Assembly: GCA_964019165.1 (NCBI GenBank)
Contig: OZ025269.1
Location: forward strand, 9,163,191-9,227,190
Direction: 5' to 3'
From: Mastigias papua
Lineage: Eukaryota; Cnidaria; Scyphozoa; Rhizostomeae; Mastigiidae
Length of the DNA: 64,000 bases
Each line of letters opens with the position of its first letter. Positions within the stretch are counted from its first letter, which is position 1. The position numbers were made by a program, and so were the translations under genes. The notes beneath the pieces were generated by a model. It was not told the origin of the DNA. It ran no database searches and saw only the letters and a program-made list of their open reading frames with translations. Of this stretch, positions 24,769 to 36,118 are shown piece after piece.

Positions 24769-27700
24769 CTATATCTTAAGCTGTGATTTAAGTGCTGAAA
24801 AGCCGACTTTCATTAAGGTGGCTAAAATTCTAGCTGACATAAGTTCTAGACGTGGAATACTCAATTTTTTCAAAGGTGCTACTCGAGTTTTTGCACAGAC
24901 CAGTTGTGATTTGATTCCATTATCTGACTCGTATACCAGATAAATCATGGCACTATAAGCAGATTGACTAGCATCTGCAAACCCATGAAGCCAACAGTTT
25001 CTAACATTCTCAACATTCTCTTCATATAAACAACGTGGTAAAGATATTGTACCAATTGTCTTCAAATCACTCACAATAGATTCCCACCTTCGTTTCTTAT
25101 CCATCGGAAGTTCTTCATCCCAATCGTACTGTTCTACACAGAGTTCTTGAAAAAGGACCTTCATACTAATTGTTATTGGATTAACCAGTCCCAACGGATC
25201 AAAAAGTTTTGCCAAGCTACTTAAAATCTTTCTCTTTGTTATTCTTTCACCTTCCTTCAGTCCCCCTATCTTACTCAAATCGAATTCAAACTTACCGGAT
25301 GTAGTGTCCCAGGGAATACCTAAAACTTTCGTCCTACCATCTTCTGCAATATTGCCTAGTGTTTCTTTCGCATACGTTCCTTCCTCTTCTTGAGATACTG
25401 CATAACTAGGATCACTCTTATTGAACTCCTGCACTAACTCAACATTGCTACTCTTCCACTTCCTAAGATTAAATCCTCCTTCCTTCATTCTCTCTATAGT
25501 CTTCAAATGTAGATTTTTTGCATCATCTACATTAGAAGCTCCGAACACTAAGTCGTCAACATAGAAATTCCTAGCTAATTTAGTAGCAAATTCTGGATCT
25601 AACTCTTGGTATTTACTAATGTGGTGTCTTAGTACTCCATTCAGCAAAAATTGTGATGAGTTAACACCAAAGACCACTCGATTAAAGCTATAAACCTCAA
25701 TTGGCGAATTTTCATCATGAATATCCTTGACCCAAAGAAATCTTAAAACATCCCTGTCTGCCTCATCAATTTCCATATGTAAAAATGCCTTCTCTATAGC
25801 TGCCACCATTGGTACTTTAAATTCTCTAAATCTCAAAAGAATATCGAACAACAAAGGCGTAAGTGGTGGTCCCACATGTAAACAATTATTAAGAGACGTA
25901 CCTGTCTTCCCTTCCTTTGATGAGGCGTCATATACAATTCTTATCTTGGTAGTCTCTGCATGGTCCTGAACTACTGCATGGTGTGGTAAATAGTGTTCCT
26001 TTTCAGTGGCTTCAAGTTCTGCAACCTTTTCAATTATGTTTTGCTCCAACTGGTCCTTGATTATATTATCATATGCCTTAAGTAGGTGTGGTTCTTTTTT
26101 CAATTTTCTCAGCTGTCCCTTTAGCCTGCAAAAACTATTTTGAAAATTAGATGGAAGGGGTTTATGCCCCACCTTCCATGGCAATTTAACTGAATATCTC
26201 TCTCCATTGAATGAAACATTATCGAGTAATTCATCATGTACTTCATCTGTACTTCTGATGCCAATTGTTTCCAAGTCCCATAGCTGTTTTACTGCATCAT
26301 CAAGCCTTACAGAAGAATTAACATGTAACCTTTTGGAAGGATCATGGACAAGATTAATATTGACGTTGTTGCTAGAAGCAACTGTCTTACCCTTCAAAGG
26401 ACCAGATAACATCCATCCAAGTTTTGTCTGCACAGCAACTGGCTGTCCTGGCTCCCCTCTTATAACCTTATCCTCTTGCAACTCATGGAGGAAATCGTTT
26501 CCTATTAACACATCGATTGTCAGCGATTCCTGTCTAGGAGAAACATCTGAAAACCAAATGTTAGCAAGATGGCGAAAGTTATGTTTAACTATCTCTGGGT
26601 GTTCATTTCTAATTTCTGAAATAAGCTGCACTACAGAAGCTACTATTCTAATTGGCTTGCTACCTTGTACTGAATACAGCTTGAGTTCAACTACATCTCT
26701 CATTCTTTCTTCCACTTTAGCAGAACCAAATGTCTTTATTGCCAAGCTTTCCTGCTTAAAAGGCGCTTTCCCTAAGCGATCAACAATGTCCTGCGTGACA
26801 AATGTCCTATGGCTACCTGTGTCGAAAAGTACGCGAGCCTTAACTATCTGGTCACCCCTTAAAACTGCTTGCGCTGTCTGCAATGCTACGCTCCCCCCGT
26901 TTCCTACATTACCCATGCAAGATGTAGCGTTAGTTAGTGAGGCTGGCTTAGTAGCAGCTGACGGCGAAAACGACTTAGCTTCTACATTTATATCATTACT
27001 TTCATTGCCTCTATTGGGCCTATTACAAAGAGACGAATGGTGCCTTTGATTACATTTTAAACAAGCGATTTTGGAACGACATTCAAAGGCCTTATGGTTT
27101 CTCTTAAAACAATTAAAGCATCTACCATACTTTAAAATAATGTTTTTACGTTCCTTGACGCTGGCAACGTTCTTGCAGCAACTTTCTTCGTGGTTTCCTT
27201 TGCAAAACACACAAAATCTCTTACCTTTTTCGTCGCTGTATGCATTTGTCGTAGCATGTAGAGCACTTCCGCTAGTTAGGGTTTTCCATGCAGACTTCGG
27301 CTTTATGTCGTCTTCGTGTCTTGCTGTTCTGTGGTTTGGTTGGTTCCTCTCTCGAATTTCTAATTCGTCTTTAAATGCGTCTAGCAGTTCTTCCATGGTC
27401 CAGTCATCAAGGTTTTTGATACCCCTTATCATGTTCAATCTGACTGCATCTGGAATGTTTTCCATAACCGTTGGAACGACAATGCAAGAGTAATTTTCTT
27501 GATCTACTTTCAAAGTTTCTAGCCCTCTAAAGTGGGTTTCAAGACAGTCGTACAAGTCTCTCATCTTTCTAATATTTTTCTCATTGAAAACAGGACTGCA
27601 ATTCATAATTTCTCTTATGTGGGCTTGCTTGATTATAGCAGGTTTGGCGAATCTGTCCTTCAATAAATTTAATGCAACCTCGTAGTTGTTTTCTGTCAGT

Positions 27701-28257
27701 TCTAACCCTGAGATTACTTTTATGGCCCCATCTTCTAAATAGTATTTCAAATATGAAAACTTATCTATGCTTGAAAGTTCTTCGTTCTCATGAACAGCAC
27801 TTACAAACCCGTCCCAGAACTCTTGCCATTCTTGTAGCTTCCCAGAATACCGTCGTAGTTCCAGTTTCGGTAGTTTTGCCCTAACTTTCTTCACATTTTC
27901 ATGGCTTGATACTCTTATGGAACTGTTCTGTTCACCTCTATGCATAGGACCGTTAGGCAAAAGAATTTCTTGAATGGAAAGAATTGCTGAATTTACCTTG
28001 TCTTTGAAGGCTGCAGCTTCATCTATGTCGTTACTGACTGCGCCTGCCCCCTCTGTGTCTGATTCACTCTCTTCGTCTGCGATCAACTCTAGAATTTTTT
28101 CGTCAAGGTCTTTAACCGTCTGAAGCTTTTCATTTAACTGCATTTCCAACTGCTTTAGCTTTTTGACATCTTTCTTTTGTTCGTCGATTGTTTTCATCTG
28201 CCTTGTGATGTATCCTCTATGGCCTCTCCGTATCTTCTTTAATTTTGTGGGATCCAT
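24769..28257 (-). pseudogene. BEL/Pao gag-protease-reverse transcriptase, 1162 codons
   Basis: The ATG at 28257 lies 20 bp inside the primer binding site. Domains in order: an N-terminal coiled coil; the BEL gag domain (LELRRYSGKLQEWQEFWDGF); zinc knuckles (CVFCKGNHEESC, CFNCFKRNH, CLKCNQRHH); an aspartic protease with DTG at residue 479; and reverse transcriptase with YVDD at 899-902. RNase H starts at HGFADASQSAYSA. The first catalytic Asp of RT (usual context VADIEKAF) is Ala820 (codon GCT at 25798-25800), so the enzyme is dead. The frame ends at a TAG created by an extra TA near 24770. Confidence 0.92.
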
Positions 28258-28276
28258 TTTCTCGTCCTTTAACTAT

Positions 28277-28294
28277 CCCTGGCACGGTGGACCA
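28277..28294 (-). other. BEL/Pao primer binding site
   Basis: Three bases inside the 5' LTR, the - strand reads TGGTCCACCGTGCCAGGG. It starts with TGG, complementary to a tRNA CCA end. The tRNA was not identified. Confidence 0.7.
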
Positions 28295-28297
28295 AGA

Positions 28298-28847
28298 TGT
28301 AGAAATTATTCAGCGTACCAACGCCGACTATCTGCTGGTTCAGGGATGTAGTGTTAAAGTGCCAAGAGAACAACCAGAGAGACACCAAGTTTCGTATCTT
28401 GTTACTCTTCATCCAAATCAATTTAACTCAACTTCAATACTTCAAATCTATCCTACTCTCTCTCTCTCTCTACTTCTATCTCTCTCTTGAACTCTGTCCA
28501 ACTATCCAACTATCTTTGTCTCTTTCTCTTACTGTCTAGCTCTCCAACTCTCTTTTAGTAGACAAATTACACGAATCTATAAATTGCTACCTATCAAAAT
28601 TAAGAATAACAGGATACAAGATTTACATAAATATGGTTAGTAAACAACTTGCAAAAACAACTCTGTAATGTAATCATGACTAATGCTAAGGTTACACTTA
28701 AGCTGTGCATATAGTGAAAACTGATATTATTGCATATCGCAACAACTAGTCATACATGACCCAAGTCAGCTGCGTGAGACTGTAAATGAATGGTTAAAGA
28801 AGAAAGAGCGCTGCGAAGGCGTCGAAGCGTATGGAAAATCCCCGACA
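28298..28847 (-). repeat. BEL/Pao 5' LTR
   Basis: This 550-bp LTR has TG...CA ends (on the - strand it starts TGTCGGGGATTTTCC and ends TTTCTACA). It has only a short CT run, unlike its partner. It borders the AATAC duplication at 28848-28852. Confidence 0.95.
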
Positions 28848-28852
28848 AATAC

Positions 28853-29023
28853 AGCAGCTTCGAATATCAACGAAGAAAAGTCTAGTCGCACTTAGAATTT
28901 TGTTTCTAAAATAACCCCCACAAACACCGCCACCCTTATTTGCACCCCTTGTGTTCGGAAACTGCATCTTGTTTTCGATAAATGTATGGTGTCTTCGATA
29001 AGTGTATTGTGTTTGACCTGTAT
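28853..29023. other. Short spacer between BEL and the P-like elements
   Basis: Nothing coding is seen. The only pattern is a pair of similar phrases (TCTTCGATAAGTGTAT and TTTTCGATAAATGTAT). Confidence 0.5.
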
Positions 29024-29094
29024 GGGCCACCCATAGAAATAGGAGGACTAGAATGCGCGCTCTATTGTTTCGCTTTTGTCTGGTATGTAATACC

Positions 29095-32000
29095 CATAGA
29101 AGTACTAGGACTAGAACGCGCAGTCTATTGTTTACGTGACAAATTGTAGCCGATGTATGTAGAGGCAAGATGGCGGCAACAAGGGGGCAAAAAGCAGAAA
29201 CTACATTTCGCCAGACATTCGAAAATTCATTTGTAAAGCAGAAGCTAAATGATATTTCATGTTGAAGAATGCTGAAGTCATGTGCATGGCAAAAAGTTAT
29301 GGGTATGTCATGCATAATTGTTTAGAAATTTTGCGTCTCATTTTCCGATCGGCCTAGGTACCCTATGATTTGTCATTTACTTAGAACCTTACTGGGAATA
29401 TACCAAGTTGAAAATGCTATGAATAGTTAAATGATCATGAATTTATGTATAGCTATACAACTATATAGATGGACTTTCTCAAGTTACACATCTAACATTC
29501 ACAAATTGTTCTCAAGGCTAAAAAAGAAGCTCTGTCTAATGTTACCTTCCTGAGGTGGAAGCGAGTGATTCCATGATAACAGCTGCATCCAGACCTTGAC
29601 TCTCCTATGTTGTTCCTTACGATGTGAAAGCTTAAAGCGATAGTCCTTAGTGATTAATAGCAAGATTTATAAGGTGCTACATTTAACAGCTATGAATAAT
29701 CAGACCTATTTTCAAGCGATTTGTTGAAAATCATTTATATGCAAAGTTATTATAATAAATGAATGATCAAAATTATGGCCAGAATTAGATGGCATTTCCT
29801 CCATCATTGATGCCAGGTTACTTAACCGCCCCCTGGGACTGGGCGTTCCCTCATGAGCATGGCCATGCAAATATTGAAAGAAGCCTAATGTGTATGCTAT
29901 TCATTACTAAATAAAACAGTTCTTGTTAATTTATTTCGCTTTGAAGGTTTGTTCCTATTAATTATTCTTTCAGTGTAAACGCGGCCAAATTGGTGGAAGA
30001 AGAGGTTAAGATACTTGTCTACAATTAGCTTTATAATAAGTGTTACATGATCATCCCGCAGATGGGTGTCCAAAATATGGTTTTCAATTGAATGCTGTTG
30101 CAAGGAACTGAAAGTCCTGCTTCTTGTTTCTTGAAGGACAGACATCCTTATTTTCAGCACCTCATGCTGTGACATTGTTGACCATGTACATAACTCTTTT
30201 CTGGCTAATTTATCTACTGTAGACACAACACTATATACAGATTGGGAAGGCATAATTAAGTTGCCATACTTTTTGCAAGAAAAAAGGGAAGTACTTGTTT
30301 GGTAACCATGATCCACCTCAGAGTTGTCAAATAGTGCCTCTACACATTCAGGGCAGTCTATAGATTTCAATATCTGACGAACAATATAGCCTGATATATA
30401 GTATAGAACATCTGCTCTCCAGAGGTTTGCTGACAAGAGAAGACGTGATACTGATGTGTCAATTTGACTGGTTTCTTGGACTTTTGCATCAGAGGTAGCT
30501 ACACAATTGGCAGTAGCTGGAGCCTCAACCTTATTCTTTAAGAGTAAAGACCTCAAGGCATATTTCAGCTGCAAAGCAGTTGGGTTATTATTCCAGCCCA
30601 GGCGCCCCCTTATCTTTGAAAAAAACATTTCAATTGTATCTTGAGAGAAACGATATGTGAGCACATATTCAAATGGTAAAGTTTCTCTCTGCAACAACTT
30701 CTTGCTGATGGCAAGAATTGAGCGTGCTGAGATGTAGAACCCAGTTACAAAACATTGCCTTGGACCTATAATCAATGGTATTCCTGAAGTATCTTTGAGA
30801 GACAACAAGAAATCAATATAGGTTTCTACATTTGCTTCGATATCAAGATAATTTGCTAAAGTAATTGGCTTCTTTGTGTGCTTTCCAAATTTGCTTTTTG
30901 AATTTAGCATATCAAATAGATTATTCATCATCATTAAAAATTCACTGGTAGCCTTACTGTCCTTGAATTCCTTTAGTCTCAACTTCCTAAGAAATGTGAT
31001 AGCTGCACTAACAGAATGACTGAAAGTTTGGGCAGCTACACTGACTTTCATTTTATGATTGTGCCATTTAACATGTTTTGACTTTAGTTTGTTTCCCAAA
31101 TGGAGGACATCAGTCTGTTGAGTTTTGTAAAGAGCTATAATGTACTCCCAAGATATCTTTTCTCCATTTGGTGTAACAAAAACTGACATGTCACTGAATG
31201 CATTACGTGCCAGTTTAATCATATGGCACACATCAAAAACTACATGTATTTTTTCCCCAAAAAGAACTGGATGAGGGAATGATCCATCAAGTTTGTCAAT
31301 CTGACATCCAAGCTTTTTTGCCATTCCCACATTTTTTGGTGCACCATCAAAAACAATAGCATGAACACTGGCACCAGTTTCACTTAACATTTTGATAGAT
31401 TCCTTAATAATTTGGCATAGAACCATGGCATTTAAGGAGTTTGTTAGGAAATAGGCAATTGGTGTATACCATGGCTTCTTTAGACCTGACACCATGATAA
31501 CTAATGCATTTGTTGCTATGGTATCAACCGCCTCTCCTTTAATATAGCCATAGTCAACATTGCCCACAAACTTCATATGTTTAGGATCCCACTTAGTGTC
31601 CTTCCGAATGCTCATTTCATCAACAAGAACAACACAGTCAGGCTGACCTTCTTGAACTTGCTTTTCAATGAGCTCAAAGGGTTTTTGCAAAAATCCTGGC
31701 TCACACTCTACCCCAGCTGCCCACGACAGTAATGTTGAAGGATGTGGCAGGCAAAGTGATTTTCTTAGGTATCTATATGCCCTAGGACTATAGAAGTTTA
31801 ATGTGGTACAAAATGCTCTGATTTCATCAGAATATCTGGCACCAGTTTTATTTTCTCTATTTTTGACCTCATTTTTAAAGATCTCTCTTGTCATGTGCCC
31901 AAAATTTGAAACCAAAGCTTCAGTACTTTGCTCAGAGAGTAGTTTTGCTTCTTGCAACTTTTGTATCAGACCTTTCACCGTGTTCTCTTGTCTGATACTT

Positions 32001-33074
32001 TTCCTGCGTAGGTTTTGTATTATCCTATTTTTCCTCCTGAGTATTTGCTGGTACTGAGCCTTCACATTTTTAGCTGATACTTTTGATGCATATGTGTGGT
32101 CACAAAGTTTTGGCTGTTTAGGGGACCGGGCTCCTGAATAAAGAGACTTCTCTGCTGGTGCATTGCGGTTTATTGGACGTCTTTCTTTTGCAGCTTTTTT
32201 CATTAAATGCTCTGGAAACTTGAAGACTGATGGAACAGCATCTTTTTTCAAATACTTTTTTCTTAAACAGTTTGAATAAGGCAACACAGATGAGTATGAA
32301 AAGTCATTATCCGTAAAATGTTCTCCGCAAAGATAGGAACTTTTAGTTGGCATCCAGTTGGCACGCTTAATGGCAGAAAGCCATTTTTGCAACAGTTCCG
32401 GATTGTTAAGAGGGAACCTGTACAGAGTATTTGAATAATCACAAAAAAGATTTGAAAATATCTTATGAGCCTATATGACATATAGAGCCTATCTATGAGT
32501 TTGTGTATATATGAATGAGCAGCTGGCATTGGGTAACTCGAAGTCTCATGAGAAGTCAAAATTTGTTCGAATTATCGAGTGTCAACACTATGTGTTCTTT
32601 GGGAGAATATAGTAATATAAAGGCTCCAATAATGGCTAAATATATGACAGAGATTGTACTGTGAACTTAGGATACATATGATGCTATACACATATTAAGC
32701 ATATATAATGCTGCCTATGAAACAATATCCTGTCAGTGTACTCGGCACAATTGAAGTCTAAACTTAGGCCCTCACGACTATGCTCCACGTCTGGCTATGT
32801 TACCATTTTACAGCAAAAACTGGCTGCACAAACCGTGCGGTGAATGTTTTGTTGCATACCTATGAAAGGAAACAGCTTTCTCCGATGATTTTTCCTTGAT
32901 TTTTTGCCGATTTTGGCAATTGTATGCGGCGCAAGACTTAACCATGCTGGCACTGTTGGTACTCAATCACTTTTCCCGCCGTTTTTTTTGCCCCCTTGCT
33001 GCTACCATTTTGGATACCCATAGATCGGACATGTCACGTGATGCTGTGCGCGTTCTAGTTCTACTATTTCTATG
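29095..33074 (-). mobile_element. Inner P-like element with complete ends and transposase
   Basis: The 3,980-bp element starts CATAGAAGTACTAGGACTAG and ends with the inverted CATAGAAATAGTAGAACTAG. The 8-bp direct duplications are GTAATACC at 29087-29094 and 33075-33082. The terminal repeats are about 100 bp, diverged, and share an ACTAGAACGCGCA block, an ACGTGACA block and a CAAGGGGGCAAAA block. It carries one two-exon transposase gene on the - strand with no disabling mutation seen. Confidence 0.93.
29897..32945 (-). CDS. THAP/P-element-type transposase, two exons, intact
   Basis: Exon 1 (32945-32860) starts at ATG, gives MVKSCAAYNC...SFH and ends CATAG|GTATGC. Exon 2 (32417-29897) follows TGTACAG and continues in phase with RFPLNNPEL. 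Total: 868 codons without a stop. THAP zinc ligands are Cys5, Cys10, Cys59 and His62, with the AVPSVF signature at 89-94. A basic coiled coil spans about 142-195. The RNase-H-like catalytic core has VDEMSIRK (Asp295), VFDGAPKN (Asp386) and QDTIEMFF (Glu625), and FDVCHMIKLARN near 423-434. This matches Drosophila P transposase and vertebrate THAP9 in order and size (751 and about 900 residues). It would cut and paste the surrounding element. An intron within the THAP domain after FHR is common in THAP genes. Confidence 0.93.
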
Positions 33075-33082
33075 GTAATACC

Positions 33083-35510
33083 CATGGTGAGCAAAGATGG
33101 TAGCAACACGTTGGCAAAAGATTGTTGCGGGGTATGCCGTCAAATGTTGTTTTCAATCTTTTTGGGCTAATATTGAACCTATGTAGACTGTAAAATGTAA
33201 TTTTCGGTGTGGTGAAGGAATAAGATCATCGGTAAGTGTCTTGAAAGTTTGAAAATTACCTTTTTTGTTGTGATTCCGTCGCTTTTCAATACGTTTGCTA
33301 TGCGGGCCTTAGGGTTTGTATCCTGTGATTTTAATTCCCCCCAGAGATCCAGACTGTTAACTAAAGATAAAATATCCACAACGTACGTCAAGTTGGTGTG
33401 TTTCACAGCTAGTTGAATCATTTAAGAAAAGTACTTTTAAGCGAAACTTCAATCTTCGACAGGATATGCCAAGTACTTTGCAGAGATGTAGTGCGAATGT
33501 GGATAATAAAAATCTTTGCATATTTTAGCATTGTACCATTCTATATAGTTCAAAACTCAGGTTTCCAAATAGTTGTCAATTATCAAGTAGTTGTGTGTCA
33601 GCTGCAGACAAATAGGCTGTATCCTTATCGATTGTATACGTCTAGGCTAGTGTGCTTGGCATGCGGCCTACTCCGGAGATACCCAAGGAGGACTGCATCT
33701 TTTTCTAGGAGCACTGGCGTGAAATTTGTTTTAGTGCTACAGTACAAGGAAATGACAACAACATGACCTATATTTGTGTCATATTGGCATGAATGCAAAG
33801 TAACTGAGTGAATCTCCGGTGTGAGCCTTACACGGAGTGCACCTAGGCAACTTTGTTGTATATCCTAATCAACTTTTGACATGGACATTAGGGACGGGTC
33901 ACTAATTACTTGCGGGGAAGGGTGAAAACATTCTCATATACCTGATGGAATTTTCGTCCTCCCTCTCAGATTTATGTAAAAATTTTGGTCCCTACCCTAG
34001 GATTTCAGAAGAAATTCCATACTCCTTTTAAAATGCTCTTTATTGTTCACTCTCTCCCTATGAGTGTGCAGAATTTTGGCCCCCTCCTAGATGTCTTCCA
34101 TCCCCTCCTCTGAAAGAATTAATAACTGGTCCCTAAGTAGCTGTTAATTGAGAGTCAGCTAGTTTCACAGAGGTATTTTTACTCTATAATTAGGCTGCAC
34201 AGCTGTAGGATTGTGGTACCAACCCAATTTGCTTGTACTTTTTCAGAAATATATTATGTTTCTGAAGAGTGTATTATATATATGAACAATATATAATATC
34301 TTCGAGGAATATATCATATTCCTGAAATTGTGTCATTTATGAGAAATACAATTTTTGAAAAATGTAGTATTTCAATATGATTCTGAAAAGGTTATTTTTC
34401 AGAACATTGTTACCAAACAACATGTCATGATAACATAGAATTTGGTGGATATATCATTCATGAGAAGTGTAGTATCATTAGCAGCCTTGTTATCTTTGAA
34501 TTTTTATATTCTCAGATTTAATAGAAATGCAGTGAGAGAAGAAATAGAATGAAACAATGTTTGGTCACAGGATTTTTGTATTCCTTTGATGTCTTTTCTA
34601 CAGAGGAATGGCAGAATGTACCCACATGTATCAGTGAATTCCTGACGTGTTTAATGCTTTAGTGTATCCCCAATAGCCCATGAATTTTACTCTCTTGCTT
34701 TGAGCTCTGACTAAAAGACCCATCAATGTTACCCTGTGATACCCTACCCTTCATCTCATTGCAAACTTGATCAAATTTTTATTGAAGAAAGTATGGGTCA
34801 AATTTGTTATTCAGATATCAGAGTCTGATTGCATAATACTGGGAATGATAGGATCATTTTTTACAGCAGATAAACTCTTCAACTGCAAAAGTGAAGACTT
34901 TTGTACACTCTAAGACCTATTCTGTTAATTTACATCCAGTTGCTTGTTCAGCATCTGTTGCTTCAGTTTTATTTACTGCTCATATAGTATGACTAAATAA
35001 TTAGACTTATTTATTTGATTAAACCTTGTATTGTTGTTATGTTAAATCAAAGTTTAAAAGTTAGTCATGTTTTATGAATTGGTTTCCTGAAGGTCTCTGG
35101 GCAAGTGATATCTTGAGGGTATTGATAGTGACCTGAGAGAAATTGCTTGTCATATTTGCACCCAGATGCAGAAAGTTGCTATTCCTCTCTAAATATGCAG
35201 AAATCTAGTAAAATCAGTATATATTCTTGCAGCAATTTTAGCTAGATATGCCTTCAGTATTTGTAAAGAAGGCCAAAATAAATCAGAAGCCGAATTGGCG
35301 TTGAATAGAAAGTGACAAGGCCCACAAGTCATAAGGAAAACCGCGCGTGCGGGTATACTTACGTATGAAAAAACAGATTGTTTCGTCCAGAAGTTAGATT
35401 TACTTAAGTGTGCATGAATCATTATATCCATACTTATTGCTAGGAAGTACCATGTTGCAAAACTACGCGCTAAACGACGTTTAGCCAATGTTGTTTACGT
35501 ATAGTTCACA
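33083..35510. other. Interior of the outer P-like element, no gene recognised
   Basis: There are short ORFs only. Around 35318-35365 is text (AAGGCCCACAAGTCATAAGG, then CCGCGCGTGCGG) resembling one end of the GC-rich miniature element at 45361-46042. A palindrome-like AT-rich stretch with repeated ATATAT and TTCTGAA motifs lies at 34250-34460. Confidence 0.45.
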
Positions 35511-35630
35511 GTGCCGCTTCTGTCTTTTTGCCAACGTGGTGCTACCATTTTGACTCCCCATTGGTATTACACTCCACGTGACCTGCCGCGCATTCTAGTT
35601 CTCCAGTTCTCCTATTTCTATGGGGCCACC

Positions 35631-36118
35631 GTAGCTACCTACCTCAGCAAGATGGAAAAATGTTTAAGCTCAAAATGGCGGCAGTAACTGCGAAGGCGCT
35701 ACGTAATGCGAAGACAGAAACACGCCATGTCAGATAAGGACAGTACTGCAAGAAGGTTATTTAAATGGTCTTTTATTACCCTTTCACACAGAAATGTTAT
35801 CGATGTTGTGCACGTACTCATACGGAAGTCAATTAACGCCCGATCTCAATGATAGGTAACAGTACAACCTACTCTTACTATGCTACGCTACTGTGTACTG
35901 TCCCACCGAACCTTCATTCACTTTTCATTTAGAGTCACTGGCTGGAAACATCGCTGTTTCCAACAGAAATATGATTAATGCAAACATATACCATGTAGGC
36001 ACCTATATAAACATCGATTTAAACGAATAACCTTCATCCTCCAGTTCTTTTTACTACTCCAATCACAATCACATCTTGTGGTTTAAGAGCCATGAACGCA
36101 TACTCTACAGTATACCTG
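35631..36118. other. Spacer without recognised gene
   Basis: Contains ATGGCGGCAG-type text at about 35675 and AT-rich sequence. No ORF over 60 codons has a motif. Confidence 0.4.

Larger units (their letters stand above)
29032..35622. mobile_element. Outer P-like element (host of a second P-like element)
   Basis: The ends are inverted CATAGAAATAGGAG repeats with 8-bp direct duplications GGGCCACC at 29024-29031 and 35623-35630. Eight-base duplications and CAT-starting ends are P-element features. Homology between its ends extends about 110 bp. On the left the repeat is interrupted by the inner element and continues at 33083 (CAAAGATGGTAGCAACACG), matching the right end (CAAAATGGTAGCACCACG). 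Without the inner element it is about 2.6 kb. No transposase was recognised in 33083-35510, so it is probably non-autonomous. Confidence 0.88.

Noticed and set aside
26207..27493. Two + strand ORFs of 280 and 140 codons
   Set aside because: They are antisense shadows of the BEL gag-protease frame.
33083..35510. A second P transposase in the outer element
   Set aside because: No THAP ligands, AVPSVF-like or DDE blocks were found in any frame.
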